Of a stretch of DNA of 6,079 nucleotides, positions 3,922 to 6,079 are shown one piece after another. The notes beneath the pieces are model-generated. The model was not told the DNA's origin. It searched no databases and saw only the letters and a list, made by a program, of their open reading frames with translations. The stretch spans positions 1 to 6,079 of the forward strand of contig JBBSJC010000505.1 in NCBI GenBank assembly GCA_038257655.1. Direction: 5' to 3'. Source of the stretch: DASUME01 sp038257655. Its GTDB lineage: Bacteria; Myxococcota_A; Polyangia; Polyangiales; DASUME01. Position 1 is the first letter of the stretch. Every line of letters begins with the position of its first letter. The position numbers and the translations under genes were made by a program.

Positions 3922-6079
3922 TCAGACGCGAAAAATAAGACACTCAGGACGCTCGCCCGTCGCAGATGCGTAGGCCTGGGCGTAAAGCTCGAGCTGGTGG
4001 GCATAGGCGCTCAAATCGAGCAACTCCACGTCGGTCTTGAAGTCGACCAACAGTAAGCGTGTGCCGCTGGCCGTACGCTCACGAAACACCAAGTCGACTA
4101 CGCCCTCGATAAGCTCGCCGGTCTCGCGGTGGAACGTGACTGGCAGCTCGTGCTCGCATTCGCCGCGATCCAAGGCTGCGCGGGCGGCGATTAGCAACGG
4201 GTGCGCACGCGCAACCAACACGGCGTCAAGCGCAGCTTCGATCTCAAGCGCTGTCGCCCCCACTTCCCGTGACCAGACCAGCGCTAGGGCGCGCAGCGCG
4301 GCGTCGCTCGCTCGTAGCGGCTGCTCGAGCAGCGCGTGCACCAACGTGCCAAAGCGCGGCCCGGAGGGGCGCAAGGAACGGTCGACGCCACTATCGACCA
4401 CCTCGGGCAGCGCAGCAGACCTTACGGAATCTGAGTGCGCCACTTCGGTCACCGTACGCAAGCGCAGCGTGGGGACGGACGCTTTGGTGCGGGCGGCTTC
4501 GCGCTGCAGAAGCCACGCCTGATGGGCATCGATCGTCGACTGGCCGGCACCATCCGTATGCGCGACGAGCAGCTCCTGCTGCCGAAGGCCGCCTGTCGGA
4601 GGCCGCGTCAGGTCGAGCAGACGCGAGCTCCACCAGACGACACGTTGCCCTCCGTTTTGAAGCTGGTGCTCACCTGCGACCACCTCGCCTGTGCCGTGCG
4701 GATGCAGGGCCGGATGCAGCACGTCGAGCCAGCCGGAAATCGGCCCGTCTTCGACCACGGGCACGACCAGCAGCTCGCGCGCGCGGGTGACGGCCACGTA
4801 GGTAAGACGCACGATCTCCGCTTCGTCTTGGTCGCGCACCGAGTCGCGTTGTTCGATAAGCTCAATCGGCTCGACGCCACATAAGGATTGCGCCCAAATC
4901 CGCCGCTCGATATCGATCACGCGCGAGCCACGCTCCGGGCGTTTTGGAGCGGTCGGATCGCACAGAATGACCACAGGGAACTCGAGCCCCTTAGCACCGT
5001 GCACCGTCATCATGCGCACGCCATCGCTGCTCTCTTCGACGACCTTGGCTTCGGCTGCATCGCCGTGCTCGGCTCGCTCGTCAAGCCAGGCCACAAAGCC
5101 GCGAAACGAGCTGCCCTCGCCCCGGCGCTCATGACTGCGCGCAAGATCAAGCACGCGCATGAGATTACCTAGCGCCTGCTCGCCCGTGGGCCAAATCGCA
5201 ACCCCTGCGTGCGCGCGCGTCGCGTTGAGAAAGGCGCCCACCGTGGTCGCAATCGGCTGACGGTTTCGCGCCCGATGCAAGTCCCGCAACAAAAGTAAGG
5301 TTTCCGCGACCTCTCGTTGACAGCCGCTCAGCTGCTCGAGCTCGATCGGGCCCGCGGGGTGAAGGTGACCTAGGGCAGCTCGCGCCGACAGTAAGCTTTC
5401 ATCCGCATGGGCCACGAACGGGCCACGCAGAGTCGCATACACGGATAACGCATCGTCGGGCCATTCGATCGCGCATAACGCGGCCCGCAAAGCCACGATC
5501 TCCTCGCGCGTGTGAAACGAGCGACCGCCGGATAGCACGTGGGGAATCCGCCGCGCTTCGAGCGCACGCACATAGTCCCGGGTGGCGTCGCTATCCCAGT
5601 CCTTGAAACGCCGAAACAACAGGCACACGTGGCGCGCGGAAACCGGCACATCGCGCTCGTCTTCGCGCACCACCCAACCGCTCTTGGTGACGAGCCACTC
5701 GACCCACGCGCCCACGGCGTCGGGCAGGGAGGCTTTGATCGCGGTTTTCGTGACGCCGCCCAACTTGCCGTAGGGTGCGGGCACCGGCAGGGCAATCAGC
5801 GCCGGCTGCTGCTCCCGTGCCTTGCGAAACGGCGAAAGCGGTACGTAGTCGGCCTCGCCGCGCGCCGCGTTGCCAGCCATGACCGAGCCAAAGGCGGCAT
5901 TGGCGAGCAGCTGAATGTCAGGCAGCGCGCGAAAGCTCGTCGACAGGTGCACAAGCCGGGCGCCATAACCCAGTAAGATCTGCTTCACCCGCTCATAGAG
6001 CGCGATGTCTGCCCGACGAAAACGGTAGATCGACTGCTTCGGGTCACCGACCAAGAACAACTTCCCTGGCATCGGCCGA
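3922..6079 (-). CDS. UvrD-family helicase with C-terminal RecB-type nuclease (AddA/RecB-like), partial
   Basis: The frame runs off the right edge. About 718 C-terminal residues are visible of what are usually proteins of 1,000 or more. Numbering from the first in-window Met (6072), motif III/Q-loop VGDPKQSIYRFR is at 8-19, motif IV region VCLLFRRF at 149-156 with the IPHVLSGGRSF strand after it, motif V MTVHGAKGLEFPVVI at 355-369, and motif VI LTYVAVTRAREL at 423-434. The C-terminal PD-(D/E)XK nuclease shows GTLVHALLE (His579), IEGVVD (Asp660), VDFKTD (Asp677, Lys679) and HQLELYAQAY (Gln693, Tyr697), the full RecB-nuclease set. The enzyme should unwind and resect double-strand DNA ends for recombination, normally with an AddB-like or RecC/RecD partner not in the window. 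Walker A and motif II lie beyond the edge. The Met at 6072 is internal: the frame continues upstream to the edge, and motif III cannot begin a protein. AddA versus RecB cannot be settled here. Confidence 0.9.
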   Translation of the reverse strand, partial: RPMPGKLFLVGDPKQSIYRFRRADIALYERVKQILLGYGARLVHLSTSFRALPDIQLLANAAFGSVMAGNAARGEADYVPLSPFRKAREQQPALIALPVPAPYGKLGGVTKTAIKASLPDAVGAWVEWLVTKSGWVVREDERDVPVSARHVCLLFRRFKDWDSDATRDYVRALEARRIPHVLSGGRSFHTREEIVALRAALCAIEWPDDALSVYATLRGPFVAHADESLLSARAALGHLHPAGPIELEQLSGCQREVAETLLLLRDLHRARNRQPIATTVGAFLNATRAHAGVAIWPTGEQALGNLMRVLDLARSHERRGEGSSFRGFVAWLDERAEHGDAAEAKVVEESSDGVRMMTVHGAKGLEFPVVILCDPTAPKRPERGSRVIDIERRIWAQSLCGVEPIELIEQRDSVRDQDEAEIVRLTYVAVTRARELLVVPVVEDGPISGWLDVLHPALHPHGTGEVVAGEHQLQNGGQRVVWWSSRLLDLTRPPTGGLRQQELLVAHTDGAGQSTIDAHQAWLLQREAARTKASVPTLRLRTVTEVAHSDSVRSAALPEVVDSGVDRSLRPSGPRFGTLVHALLEQPLRASDAALRALALVWSREVGATALEIEAALDAVLVARAHPLLIAARAALDRGECEHELPVTFHRETGELIEGVVDLVFRERTASGTRLLLVDFKTDVELLDLSAYAHQLELYAQAYASATGERPECLIFRV

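Noticed and set aside
4269..4884. Plus-strand open frames of 149-173 residues within the helicase region
   Set aside because: They are antisense to the strongly supported helicase-nuclease, overlap each other, are Arg/Ala-rich and show no domain signature.
6070..6072. ATG as the start of the helicase-nuclease
   Set aside because: It lies only seven residues before the motif III loop; the frame stays open to the edge, and Walker A and motif II must precede it. The gene is partial, not an N-terminally truncated one.
1..6079. CRISPR arrays, tRNA, rRNA, insertion sequences, phage or toxin-antitoxin modules
   Set aside because: I saw no regularly spaced direct repeats, no tRNA-like cloverleaf, no transposase motifs with terminal repeats and no small gene pair of toxin-antitoxin type. 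The window looks like ordinary chromosomal DNA.

Overview
The window is GC-rich, with dense coding and short intergenic gaps, and looks like ordinary chromosome of a Gram-negative bacterium. A secreted VWA protein with an Asp-Ala-Gly-rich linker, an exported TPR protein and an SSAT-type GNAT suggest a myxobacterium or relative (Myxococcota). That placement is inference: no rRNA or other phylogenetic marker is present.

Layout from left to right. (1) Bases 1-251, minus strand: the N-terminus of a gene that looks like an aldehyde dehydrogenase and runs off the left edge. (2) Bases 252-344: a compact divergent regulatory region. It holds a perfect 14-bp inverted repeat (TAGAAC-AC-GTTCTA) inside a plausible promoter for the dehydrogenase, and a good Shine-Dalgarno sequence for the gene on each side. 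(3) Bases 345-2764, plus strand: a probable operon of an exported TPR protein, a HAD phosphatase-like protein of the ACAD10/epoxide-hydrolase N-domain type (joined by an ATGA overlap), and a GNAT acetyltransferase resembling spermidine/spermine N1-acetyltransferase. The HAD and GNAT genes share one frame and are separated by a single TAA plus 14 sense codons. (4) Bases 2859-3869, plus strand: a secreted VWA-domain protein with an intact MIDAS start, a calcium-loop-like insert and a small cysteine cluster. (5) Bases 3922-6079, minus strand, convergent with the VWA gene: the C-terminal part of a RecB/AddA-type helicase-nuclease, cut by the right edge between helicase motifs II and III, with its C-terminal nuclease intact.

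The genes do not form one obvious pathway. The TPR-HAD-GNAT group is probably co-transcribed, but no shared substrate can be read from the sequence. The dehydrogenase is probably under a TetR-type repressor encoded elsewhere. The helicase-nuclease is a DNA-repair gene whose upstream neighbours lie outside the window.

I found no CRISPR array, tRNA, rRNA, insertion sequence, phage gene or clear novel defence system. The most informative points are the operator, a partial second copy of it inside the VWA gene, the missing second aspartate in the HAD protein, and an unusually short segment in the dehydrogenase N-terminus.
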